Assembly: GCA_002995645.1 (NCBI GenBank)
Contig: PUHO01000020.1
Coordinates: 1-26,602 of the forward strand
Direction: 5' to 3'
Length of the DNA: 26,602 nt
Source of the DNA: SAR324 cluster bacterium
Lineage (GTDB): Bacteria > SAR324 > XYD2-FULL-50-16 > HCM1
The position numbers and the translations under genes are program-made. Position 1 is the stretch's first letter, and the number at the start of each line of letters is the position of its first letter. This document shows positions 18,001 through 24,547 of the stretch, piece by piece. Below the pieces are notes generated by a model that was not told the DNA's origin, did not search any database, and was given only the letters and a program-made list of their open reading frames with translations.

Positions 18001-18515
18001 AAAAAAATCAGTTAATCAAAGAAATGTCGTTTACTTTAAGCGTACGGTTACAAGACAAAGGGGGGGCTTTAACACCGCCTAAGTTTGCCACGTTTTTTAC
18101 TAGCTTGCCTCATGCCCCGGCGTATCAAAGTGTAATTGCTAAACTAGGTTTTGAACCGATTAAAGGTTTTCTTGAAGGTTTTGTAGATTTAATTTGCGAA
18201 CAAGAAGGCAAGTATTATGTACTAGACTATAAAACGAATTTTTTAGGCAGATCGTACCAAGATTATAATATAAGGAATATAGCAAAAACAATGGAGCTAC
18301 ATCATTATTATATACAAGCGTACGTTTATTGCGTTGCTTTACATAAATGGTTACAACTCACCTTGCCGAACTATAGCTATGAAGCGAACTTTGGCGGATT
18401 TGGTTATTTATTTTTAAGAGGAATGGAACAAGGAAAAGAGCAAGGCGTATATTTTCATTGTCCAACAGAAAAAGAAATAGAAGGTTTAGCGACCTATTTA
18501 ACAAAAGAAAGCTAG
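15033..18515 (+). CDS. recB: Exodeoxyribonuclease V beta subunit RecB (helicase-nuclease)
   Basis: 1160 residues, against 1180 in E. coli. RecB is the 3'-5' SF1A helicase and only nuclease of RecBCD. Helicase motifs: Walker A ASAGTGKTYT (K28), TFTKVAASELKERI, Walker B LIDEFQDTD (D380-E381), GDPKQAIYGFRGAD, NTNWRSDSLL, YTIHKSKGLEFPIV and ALTRAKHYL. The C-terminal RecB nuclease domain keeps the catalytic set: H931 (FFHAILE), D1052 (GFVDLI), D1065 and K1067 (VLDYKTN), with the same D-13-D-2-K spacing as E. coli D1067, D1080 and K1082. The enzyme should be fully active. Second gene of recCBD. No ptrA-like protease gene lies between recC and recB, unlike E. coli. Confidence 0.97.
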   Translation: MKTPKALDPFTIPLQGKHLIEASAGTGKTYTLTILFIRLLIEARKPIHSILVVTFTKVAASELKERIYQTLIEARYLFSQEKETVATDFLQNLYDSCQDKKQALNSIKQALISFDESSIYTIHGFCQKVLQENAFACKEFFQVTLQEDITDTLKQVVSDYWTQQGYAISSIEQQCLLQEKETPASLFYLAKTYLSYKDKQITLIGEPKTQGLTKLYKQVQAQRKILQANWQSERTAIYKAITSDSLRKVKSKDTWIQELDDYFAEDRFSLALPKNLAKFTTEYITASVKKNCVPPEHSFFTQTETFIQLHATLQIAISAWKVQYRKAFLNFAVQSIDEYKKKEKVWFFDDLLTKVAVAMSSQGNRLCTVLQKEYEIGLIDEFQDTDNIQYSIFKQLFAKEDQGLFLIGDPKQAIYGFRGADIYTYLQIEEEETQLAKYSLNTNWRSDSLLVEAVNTIFLRNPAPFLIKNIDYHAVEAARTETAICDSKQNIAPIRFRINEEKNNEINMLIEDIQGLLTSNVELKDGKEVAYNDIAVLVRTNDQLLQVRDELTKARIPVTAYFEKSVFDSEEADFILLLLETIIEVKYKSSIFALLAHAFLQDLVLARGVKQNEKHVLHALLQEETKKQWEADWQPFLIRLNEIWKKHGFLATFQAFLEKTDLLSYLLQKEQGERHVTNLLHLREILYSQEKKTQGAYELIEWLKARCQDKQTKEYELRSSTSGKTVQVYTIHKSKGLEFPIVFLPFCKKRPFIAKPADPFYDTEKKERFLRLDANIPEEEKQKREQEGLAEDRRNLYVALTRAKHYLHIYLQEKEKVLTPLLAKEKSDLPTLLADLCQERSDLFALSTTWSQGEHKAKQETIPTVTQARAIQPIQRIWQYTASYSSMLRSHDVRFDKIDETPSFLVDTAIKSEPIELADFPPGAKSGLFFHAILEGITFQKTIDSQKEIIQATADQYGIDLEEHKNVYAFLENIRQTKLAPMTFSLADIKKNQLIKEMSFTLSVRLQDKGGALTPPKFATFFTSLPHAPAYQSVIAKLGFEPIKGFLEGFVDLICEQEGKYYVLDYKTNFLGRSYQDYNIRNIAKTMELHHYYIQAYVYCVALHKWLQLTLPNYSYEANFGGFGYLFLRGMEQGKEQGVYFHCPTEKEIEGLATYLTKES

Positions 18516-18897
18516 GAATAGGAAGCAAGTAATAAATTACATAAGCAAGGAAGCGAACTTTGGCGGATTTGGTTATTTATTTTTAAGAGGAATGGAGCAA
18601 GGAAAAGAGCAAGGCGTATATTTTCATTGTCCAACAGATATTGCGTTGCTTTACATAAATGGTTACAACTCACCTTGCCGAACTATAGCTATGAAGCGAA
18701 CTTTGGCGGATTTGGTTATTTATTTTTAAGAGGAATGGAACAAGGAAAAGAGCAAGGCGTATATTTTCATTGCCCAACAGAAAAAGAAATAGAAGGTTTA
18801 GCAACCTATTTAACAAAAGAAAGCTAGGAACAGGTAAAAATGAAACACGAAGAATTAAATAGTTTAGCAACGTATGTAACAAAAGAAAGCTAAGAAC
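18516..18897 (+). repeat. Tandem copies of the recB end / recD start junction
   Basis: Three tail copies follow the true recB stop: 18549-18638 (partial), 18639-18826 (last 62 codons with stop) and a remnant at about 18850-18893 (LATYVTKES-stop). Immediately after the true stop, 18521-18541 (aggaagcaagtaataaatta) matches the start of recD at 18898-18918 (atgaaacaagtaataaacta), with ATG changed to AGG. So the duplicated unit once ran across the recB stop into recD. The join at 18638/18639 is abrupt: the first copy breaks off after the codons for CPT and the next starts at the codon for Tyr of YCVALHKW. Confidence 0.9.
18639..18826 (+). pseudogene. Duplicated C-terminal fragment of recB
   Basis: An open frame beginning at a TTG (18627) encodes the last 62 residues of RecB almost unchanged (YCVALHKW... 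to TKES-stop). The nuclease active site lies upstream of the copied part, so it cannot be catalytic. It has no recognisable ribosome-binding site. Near identity with the parent suggests a recent event or gene conversion. Confidence 0.85.
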
Positions 18898-20691
18898 ATG
18901 AAACAAGTAATAAACTACCTATTAGAAAACGAAGTTATAGACAAAGCGTCTGTTTATACGGCGTCAAAACTAGCAAGCTTGCTGCTTCAAGATAATGAAA
19001 CAATAGAGCTAGCTTGCCTTTTAGTATTATATAGCTTGCAACAAGGGCAAAGCTGTTTTGAGCTTACTTGGCTAAATACGCCGTTTTGGCAAAAAGCACC
19101 GTATGATTGGGAAGCGTTCCTTTGTAACTTACAAACAGAAGAACTTGCTTTTTTACAGGAAACGCAAGACGAAACGCAACAAAAAATTACGCCGCTTGTC
19201 ATTACAAAAGAGCGTATATACGTTTATCGCTATTATTTGTATGAAACGTATATAGCAAAAAAAATAAAACAACTTGGGCAAGGCGAGTCGTTTTTAACTG
19301 AACCAATAAAAGACAAACTAATTTTGTTTTTAGCTGATTTGTTCCCTAATGCAAAACAAGAAAAAAACGAACAGTGTATAGCCTGTTTAGTCAGTTTAAC
19401 AAAATCATTTGTTTTATTAAGCGGCGCCCCGGGAACGGGAAAAACAACGACTGCAAAAAAACTTATCCAAACTTTACAATATATGCAAACCTTGCAAGAC
19501 CGCGAGGCGTTTCGTGTTTGTTTAACTGCGCCAACAGGCAAAGCGGCGGCAAAATTAAATGAAAGTTTTACAACAAAAGACGAGCAAGAACCTATATGTT
19601 TTGAATCGGCAAAAACGATTCATCGGTTATTAGAGCCTAAACAAGGCGTGTTTTCCTATAATGAAGAACGATTGTTGCCATATGATATTTTTGTTATAGA
19701 CGAAGTGTCTATGATTGATATTGAATTAATGTTTCACTTGTTAAAAGCCATTCCTCTAACTGCCCGGGTTATTTTGCTAGGTGACAAAAATCAACTTTCA
19801 TCTGTGTCTACCGGTGATTTACTTCGTGAATTATATGCTAACGTGCAAGCAACGTCTCTTTCAAAAAAGCAAGTAGCAACGTTAACCGCTTACTTTGATC
19901 ATAATTTTATATTACCTTTAGCAACGGACGTGAAAGAAAAAACTACCTTCCAAGAGTCGATTGTTGTTTTAGATAAGAATTACCGTTTTCCTGCTAATCA
20001 AGATATAGGTATGGTGATTAAAGCAATCCAAGAAGAAGATATCCCCACCTTGTCTAATATATTAGATAATGGAAAAGACGTTATTGTAAAACCGGAAATA
20101 GAAATGCCGTATTTACAAACGTGGATACAAGAAACGTGGCAAAACTATTTTCAAGCAACAACGCCAAGCCAGCTATTGCAAGAAAGGAATAAAGGGCAAG
20201 TTTTATGTTTAACAAGAGAAGCAGTTAGCATGTATAATCAAAAAATCACGTTTTTACAACAAACGAACTTAGGCAGGGAAAAACAAGGCGCGCAAGCAAG
20301 GCAATCGTATATTGTAGATCGTAATTTATATGCGTTTAGTTTGTTTAACGGAGATAGCGGGGTTATTTATGCGAATCAAGACGGAAATAACCGCATTTGG
20401 TTTACTATGAACGACGGCACAATACAAGACTATCCTTTACATATATTAACGAATTGTAGTATATCCTTTGCTATGACAGTGCATAAAGCGCAAGGAAGTG
20501 AGTTTGATTCTATTTTGTTAATTTTGCCGTCGTATAACACGCCGTTAATGACAAAAGAAATTATTTATACTGCCATTAGCCGTGCAAAAAAACGAGTCGT
20601 TTTATGTGGTAATAAAGCGGATATTATAGAAGCGATCAAAACAAAAAGCTTATATACACAAGGTTTGCAAAAACGAATATGGCAAAGTTAA
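18898..20691 (+). CDS. recD: Exodeoxyribonuclease V alpha subunit RecD
   Basis: 597 residues, close to E. coli RecD (608). It is the 5'-3' SF1B helicase of RecBCD. Motifs: Walker A SGAPGTGKTTT (K182), TAPTGKAAAKLNES, Walker B IDEVSMID, LLGDKNQLSSVSTGDLLREL, NYRFPANQDIG, TVHKAQGSEFDSILL and YTAISRAKKRVVL. The N-terminal ~150 residues are the RecB-contacting domain. The ATG at 18898 directly follows the last recB tail remnant (stop at 18891-18893). The final codons (GCAAAGT TAA region) are part of a 23-bp direct repeat that recurs 1.8 kb downstream. Complete and likely functional. Confidence 0.97.
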   Translation: MKQVINYLLENEVIDKASVYTASKLASLLLQDNETIELACLLVLYSLQQGQSCFELTWLNTPFWQKAPYDWEAFLCNLQTEELAFLQETQDETQQKITPLVITKERIYVYRYYLYETYIAKKIKQLGQGESFLTEPIKDKLILFLADLFPNAKQEKNEQCIACLVSLTKSFVLLSGAPGTGKTTTAKKLIQTLQYMQTLQDREAFRVCLTAPTGKAAAKLNESFTTKDEQEPICFESAKTIHRLLEPKQGVFSYNEERLLPYDIFVIDEVSMIDIELMFHLLKAIPLTARVILLGDKNQLSSVSTGDLLRELYANVQATSLSKKQVATLTAYFDHNFILPLATDVKEKTTFQESIVVLDKNYRFPANQDIGMVIKAIQEEDIPTLSNILDNGKDVIVKPEIEMPYLQTWIQETWQNYFQATTPSQLLQERNKGQVLCLTREAVSMYNQKITFLQQTNLGREKQGAQARQSYIVDRNLYAFSLFNGDSGVIYANQDGNNRIWFTMNDGTIQDYPLHILTNCSISFAMTVHKAQGSEFDSILLILPSYNTPLMTKEIIYTAISRAKKRVVLCGNKADIIEAIKTKSLYTQGLQKRIWQS

Positions 20692-20704
20692 AATATATTT
20701 TAAT
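20682..20704 (+). repeat. Left 23-bp direct repeat at the end of recD
   Basis: Begins GCAAAGTTAAAATATA and ends TTTTAAT; it includes the last recD codons and stop. It is identical to 22483-22505. Just upstream the two flanks still agree at most positions (aatatg versus aaaata). Confidence 0.93.
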
Positions 20705-20765
20705 GTTATTAAAAGAAGGTGAAAAGTTGAGACTTATATTTGAATTATTGAAATTAGTAGGTTGA
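20703..20765 (+). CDS. Short ORF (20 codons) overlapping the methyltransferase start
   Basis: ATG at 20703 opens a frame MLLKEGEKLRL... of 20 residues; its TGA shares one base with the methyltransferase ATG at 20765 (TGATG). Such stop-start overlap suggests translational coupling. The peptide is basic then hydrophobic. It could be a leader, the stump of a lost controller (C) protein, or chance. Its start codon spans the edge of the left direct repeat. Low confidence that it is expressed. Confidence 0.3.
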   Translation: MLLKEGEKLRLIFELLKLVG

Positions 20766-21991
20766 TGATGTTATTTGATAAATTTGAAGAAATAAAAAAT
20801 TATTTTGAAGTGCTAAATAAAGATGAATCGCATTTTATAAATTCAAATGATATTTGCACACCGTTAGAATGTGTTAAAGAGATGGTTGATTCTCTTCCGG
20901 ACAATTTTTGGATAAAAAAAGATCTAAAAATACTAGATAGTTGTTGTGGAAATGGTAATTTTCATGCTTATATTGCGTTAAAAACAAAGCTGAAGAATTT
21001 ATATTTTAACGATATTAATCAATTAAGAATAGAGAATTTAAAAAAATATTTTGGAACTAATATAAATCTAACAACAAAAGATTTTCTTAGTTTTGAAGAA
21101 ACAGAAAAATATGACTTGGTTGTTTCTAATCCACCGTATGCAAAATTTAATAATGGACTAAGAGTTTCTAAAAATCATAATCTTGCAAGGGATTTTATAG
21201 AAAAATCCTTAAAAATAACAAAACAGGGCGGGTATATTCTCTTTATAGTTCCTAATAATTGGATGTCTTTTTCAGATAGGAATATATTACCGGATTTAAT
21301 GAGTAAATATCAATTTATATATATAGATATACATGGCGCTAAAAAATGGTTTCCAAAAGTAGGTTCTTCTTTTACGTGGTTTCTTCTAAGAAAAGTAACA
21401 AATCATACAAGTTTCACAGTATCAAATAATTATATTATCCATGATAAACAAACGGTAACATTAGATAAAACTAATAATTTTATCCCGCTATATTATTCTA
21501 ATACAGTAAAAAGTATTATAAAGAAGGTAGTAAAAATGCCGTATGAAAAATATAATGTGCAAACATCAAGCTATTTACATAGATATACTAAAAAAACATT
21601 AATACAAGGTGATAAAGATAGTAAGTTTATTTATAAGTTAATACATACTCCAACACAAACTGTATGGAGTAGTGTTGCTCATAAATATCAAGATGAATAT
21701 AAGGTTTTTATTTCTTTAACAAACCAATACAAAACGTTCATTGATCAATGCGGCATGACGCAAAGTATAGCTTTTATAAGATGTGAAACTGAGAAAGAAG
21801 CTATAAAAATAAAAGAAGAATTAGATAATCCTATTTATAGATTTGTTAACAATATTACAAGATACGGTAATTTTAATAATATCCGAGTAATACAAAATTT
21901 TAACAAACTAAAATATATACAGTTAAATCAAAAAGAAATAGATTTTATTACTCATTTTAATATGCATTATTATGGCAAAAGAAAAAAATAG
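20765..21991 (+). CDS. Type II N6-adenine DNA methyltransferase (gamma-type)
   Basis: About 408 residues from the ATG at 20765 (a second ATG follows at 20768 with an AGG 7 nt upstream). Motif X-like CTPLECVKEMV (about 31-41) precedes motif I LDSCCGNGNF (57-66) and the catalytic motif IV NPPY (122-125); order X-I-IV with the recognition domain last is the gamma arrangement (as in M.TaqI). NPPY indicates methylation of an exocyclic amino group, most likely adenine N6. The C-terminal half is the presumed recognition domain. It overlaps the nuclease gene by 20 nt. I infer it protects the host from that nuclease. The low GC and unusual codon use against recD point to transfer. Confidence 0.88.
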   Translation: MMLFDKFEEIKNYFEVLNKDESHFINSNDICTPLECVKEMVDSLPDNFWIKKDLKILDSCCGNGNFHAYIALKTKLKNLYFNDINQLRIENLKKYFGTNINLTTKDFLSFEETEKYDLVVSNPPYAKFNNGLRVSKNHNLARDFIEKSLKITKQGGYILFIVPNNWMSFSDRNILPDLMSKYQFIYIDIHGAKKWFPKVGSSFTWFLLRKVTNHTSFTVSNNYIIHDKQTVTLDKTNNFIPLYYSNTVKSIIKKVVKMPYEKYNVQTSSYLHRYTKKTLIQGDKDSKFIYKLIHTPTQTVWSSVAHKYQDEYKVFISLTNQYKTFIDQCGMTQSIAFIRCETEKEAIKIKEELDNPIYRFVNNITRYGNFNNIRVIQNFNKLKYIQLNQKEIDFITHFNMHYYGKRKK

Positions 21992-22478
21992 AAATATTCA
22001 AATTATTAAAGATAGAAAAGAATTAGATAAGGAATTGAATTATAATGACTTTCAATATAAAGAATACTTTATACATCTTTGTAATTTGATTCCAAATAAA
22101 GACCAAGAAAAACTTGAAATAGAAGTTATTTCTGCTGATGAGTTTGATAAAACAGGATGTGTATATGTATTTGTAATACAAGGTAAAATATTTAAAATAG
22201 GACATACTATTACAAATATTAAGAAGCGAATACAATCGTATAATTGTGGTAAAATAGAATATAGAATTAGTGGAACAAATTCTACTACCAATTATTTTGT
22301 TTTACAAAGCTTTCTTGCATTAAATGAAAAAGTTCAAGTATATGCTTTTTTCCCGGAACAGCCAATATATGAACTTTTTGGTAAGAGCTATAAAAATAGT
22401 TTTCCTCCTTCAAAGCAAGCGGAAAAAATAATATTAGAGGCTTTTATAAAGAAGCCAATAGGCTGCACTCAGACCTAA
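21972..22478 (+). CDS. GIY-YIG type II restriction endonuclease, Hpy188I-like
   Basis: 168 residues, almost the size of R.Hpy188I (170). The GIY-YIG core starts at GCVYVFVIQGKIFKIGHT (62-79): Y65, K75 and H78, then R86 (KKRIQSY) and E151 (KQAEKIILEAF). As I recall, Hpy188I uses Y63, K73, H76, R84 and E149, the same set shifted by two. It should therefore be a metal-dependent nuclease with a tyrosine general base. Hpy188I cuts TCN^GA; whether this enzyme shares that site is unknown. It overlaps the methyltransferase by 20 nt, so nuclease follows methylase, a safe order on entry into a new host. The C-terminus ends 4 nt before the right direct repeat. Confidence 0.85.
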   Translation: MAKEKNRNIQIIKDRKELDKELNYNDFQYKEYFIHLCNLIPNKDQEKLEIEVISADEFDKTGCVYVFVIQGKIFKIGHTITNIKKRIQSYNCGKIEYRISGTNSTTNYFVLQSFLALNEKVQVYAFFPEQPIYELFGKSYKNSFPPSKQAEKIILEAFIKKPIGCTQT

Positions 22479-22482
22479 AATA

Positions 22483-22505
22483 GCAAAGTTAAAATATATT
22501 TTAAT
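22483..22505 (+). repeat. Right 23-bp direct repeat (copy of the recD end)
   Basis: Identical to 20682-20704. Immediately downstream lies the likely promoter of the R3H gene, so this copy probably marks the original 3' flank of recD. Confidence 0.93.
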
Positions 22506-22512
22506 TTTGTAC

Positions 22513-22541
22513 TTGTGAAAGTATATTCGTTTTGTTATAGT
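22513..22541 (+). promoter_or_regulatory. Predicted extended -10 promoter of the R3H gene
   Basis: TTGTGA at 22513-22518, a 17-nt spacer, and TATAGT at 22536-22541 preceded by TGT (TGTTATAGT). The leader would be about 37 nt. Confidence 0.55.
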
Positions 22542-22584
22542 TAATTAAAATGTTTTTTATTTCCTATCTATAGACGGATTCCAG

Positions 22585-23049
22585 ATGAATACCGATTTTC
22601 AAATTAAATCTAGCGACGTTAGTTTTGTCAAAGAACAGACGGAAAAGTTAAGTCAATTTTTTAAGACAAAAGAAAAAGAATACGTATGCGAGCCAATGAA
22701 TCCGTATTATAGAAAATTAATGCACAAGTTGGCATCTTCGTTTCATTGTCAATCTACATCAGCTGGGGAAGGGCAAGAAAGGCACGTTGTTTTTATTAAC
22801 GACGGCAAAGCAAAAATAGAAGATAATTTTCTTGATTCTTTGCAACCAACTTATAACTTTGGTGAACAACTATTTTTTGTTGATCAAAGGCGAAGAAGCG
22901 TCACCATATTTCTTTTATATGACGGCAGTGTTGTTAGTCAAATTCCAAAAGATAATAAAGAAGGAATTCTTGCGGAAAAGGAAGTTACAACCGGTGTATT
23001 TAAAATAAAAACCAATCGTATTATTGAAAAAACAGACGAACAGTGGTAA
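22585..23049 (+). CDS. R3H-domain single-stranded nucleic-acid-binding protein
   Basis: 154 residues. The block EPMNPYYRKLMHKLASSF (36-53) followed by TSAGEGQERHVVF matches the R3H domain: R43-x3-H47 is the defining Arg-His pair and MNPxxRxxxH is typical of the KhpB/Jag C-terminus. No KH or Jag-N domain precedes it, so this is a stand-alone R3H protein with a C-terminal beta-rich part (VTIFLLYDGSVVSQIP). R3H domains bind single-stranded RNA or DNA. Cytoplasmic (no signal). It has its own promoter and is convergent with the smr gene. Function not known. Confidence 0.7.
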   Translation: MNTDFQIKSSDVSFVKEQTEKLSQFFKTKEKEYVCEPMNPYYRKLMHKLASSFHCQSTSAGEGQERHVVFINDGKAKIEDNFLDSLQPTYNFGEQLFFVDQRRRSVTIFLLYDGSVVSQIPKDNKEGILAEKEVTTGVFKIKTNRIIEKTDEQW

Positions 23050-23277
23050 GCTATTTTTATACAGTTTAGTTTTTCTTGTGTAAAACTGCAACTTATGCTA
23101 TGCTAACTCTATGCCTAGTTGAAACTAGATTAGTGTTATTCTATATAATTTTTTATATGCGACTGTTTTTATTGGATAAGTTTATATTTTTGTTTTATAG
23201 TATATATAAAGCAAAAAGACTTAGCTTATACTTGTGTAGTTTAGCTTTAGCTTAGTTTTAGACAGGTTTTCCACAAC

Positions 23278-23739
23278 CTAGGAAAAGAGTAAAACCCAAG
23301 CGCCGCTTCCGCCAAGGTGAGCCGGTGCTGAGTAAAATGTAAAGCGATGCATTGTTGCCTGTTCTTCTAAAAAACGAGCTGTAAATTTTCGCAAAATACC
23401 TTCCCCTTTACCTGTGATTATTAATATACTTTGCCAGCCTTGATTTGGTCTGCGAAGGAATAATTTTTTAAGCATTTGTTCACTTTCGTTAACAGTATGT
23501 CCATGTAGATCACAAACGTAATCTGCTTTAAAAGAACGACTTTTATAAGAGACTTTTGCTTTTTGTACTTGCCTCTTTGGTGGAGAAGGTGTATATTTAG
23601 AATAGGAAGATTGCTTTATCTCTGTAAAATGTGCTTCGCTAGGTTGATCCGCTTTTTTGTTTTGTAAAGGCTTGACTTTTAAGGATTGCACATATTGTTG
23701 AAATTGCAAATCACTTTGTTTTTTATCTTCAAATTCCAT
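23278..23739 (-). CDS. Smr-domain protein
   Basis: 153 residues. The C-terminal Smr (small MutS-related) domain shows DLHGHT (77-82), IITGKGEG (107-114) and the terminal GGSGAWVLLFS (143-153). The N-terminal 70 residues are charged, low in complexity and rich in Lys/Gln/Ser, as in stand-alone SmrA/SmrB-type proteins. Smr domains are nucleases; recent work on SmrB/MutS2 links them to collided ribosomes, while older work ties them to DNA junctions. AAGGA 5 nt before the ATG supports the start. Divergent from dapB with only 32 nt between the starts, so the promoters must overlap the neighbouring gene ends. Confidence 0.88.
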   Translation of the reverse strand: MEFEDKKQSDLQFQQYVQSLKVKPLQNKKADQPSEAHFTEIKQSSYSKYTPSPPKRQVQKAKVSYKSRSFKADYVCDLHGHTVNESEQMLKKLFLRRPNQGWQSILIITGKGEGILRKFTARFLEEQATMHRFTFYSAPAHLGGSGAWVLLFS

Positions 23740-23771
23740 GAAGTCCTTCTACTTTCTTTAATTAAAAATAT

Positions 23772-24527
23772 ATGAAAATTGCTCTTATTGGATATGGCAA
23801 AATTGGTAACAGTATTCATAAACTAGCTAATGCAAGGCAGCATTCTATTGTTGCCATTATTGACCCGTTTCATAGCGAAGCTACGTCAAAAACCATTACA
23901 ACAGAAAGCTTAAATCAAGCAGACGTTGCCATTTGTTTCACACAACCAAACGCCGCGCTTAACAATATACATGATTTAGCAAAATGTAAAATTCCAATGG
24001 TAATTGGAACCACCGGCTGGCTTGATCACCTTGCTAGTATAAAAGAAAAAATAGAAAAAGAAAACTTGCATTTTATCTATTCTTCTAATTTTTCTTTAGG
24101 AGTGAACTTATTTTTTGCTATGCTAGAAAAAAGCGCAACCATAATGAACCAATTTACAGAATATGACGTTGCTGTTTTAGAAGAGCATCATAATCAAAAA
24201 AAAGACGCGCCGTCCGGTACGGCTTTGCGGCTTGGTGATATTTTGCTAGATAACCTAGACAGAAAAAAAGAGCTTGTTCTTGGTAATCCAACGCAGCCTT
24301 TAAAGGAAGAAGATATACAAATCGGATCAGTACGTTGCGGTTTTATTCCCGGTAATCACGACGTTGTTTTTGATTCGGAGTTTGACACGATTCGCCTATC
24401 GCACACGGCAAGAACAAGAGACGCCTTTGCACTTGGTGCTATTATTGCCGCACAATGGATTTTAGACAAGCCCGGCTTTTATAGTGAAAAAAATATTATT
24501 GCAAGTTGGCTTGAACAAGCTAAGTAA
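23772..24527 (+). CDS. dapB: 4-hydroxy-tetrahydrodipicolinate reductase
   Basis: 251 residues, at the short end for the family. DapB reduces the product of DapA with NAD(P)H in the lysine/meso-diaminopimelate pathway. The Rossmann start is MKIALIGYGKIGNSI, then VIGTTGW, SNFSLGVNLFF, and the catalytic segment EEHHNQKKDAPSGTAL with H139 and K143 matching E. coli H159 and K163. The C-terminal part has FDTIRLSHTARTRDAFALGAI. No Shine-Dalgarno site. A ferredoxin gene follows after 20 nt, so dapB, ferredoxin and the TauE/SafE-like gene may form one transcript. The other diaminopimelate step visible here, lysC, lies 17 kb away. Confidence 0.96.
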   Translation: MKIALIGYGKIGNSIHKLANARQHSIVAIIDPFHSEATSKTITTESLNQADVAICFTQPNAALNNIHDLAKCKIPMVIGTTGWLDHLASIKEKIEKENLHFIYSSNFSLGVNLFFAMLEKSATIMNQFTEYDVAVLEEHHNQKKDAPSGTALRLGDILLDNLDRKKELVLGNPTQPLKEEDIQIGSVRCGFIPGNHDVVFDSEFDTIRLSHTARTRDAFALGAIIAAQWILDKPGFYSEKNIIASWLEQAK

Positions 24528-24547
24528 CATCGTAACGATTTGAATTT

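Larger units (their letters stand above)
20705..22482 (+). mobile_element. Restriction-modification cassette flanked by direct repeats
   Basis: The 1.78-kb segment between two perfect 23-bp repeats holds only the methyltransferase and GIY-YIG nuclease genes. Its base composition is visibly more AT-rich than recBCD, with long runs of A/T and AT-biased codons. It contains no integrase, transposase or inverted ends. This fits acquisition with a target duplication, as reported for restriction-modification units in Helicobacter pylori, or cargo placed inside a duplicated recD tail. Confidence 0.7.

Noticed and set aside
23050..23277. Possible terminator between the convergent R3H and smr genes
   Set aside because: CAGTTT/AAAACTG can pair but lacks a following T run on either strand; I could not support a specific terminator.
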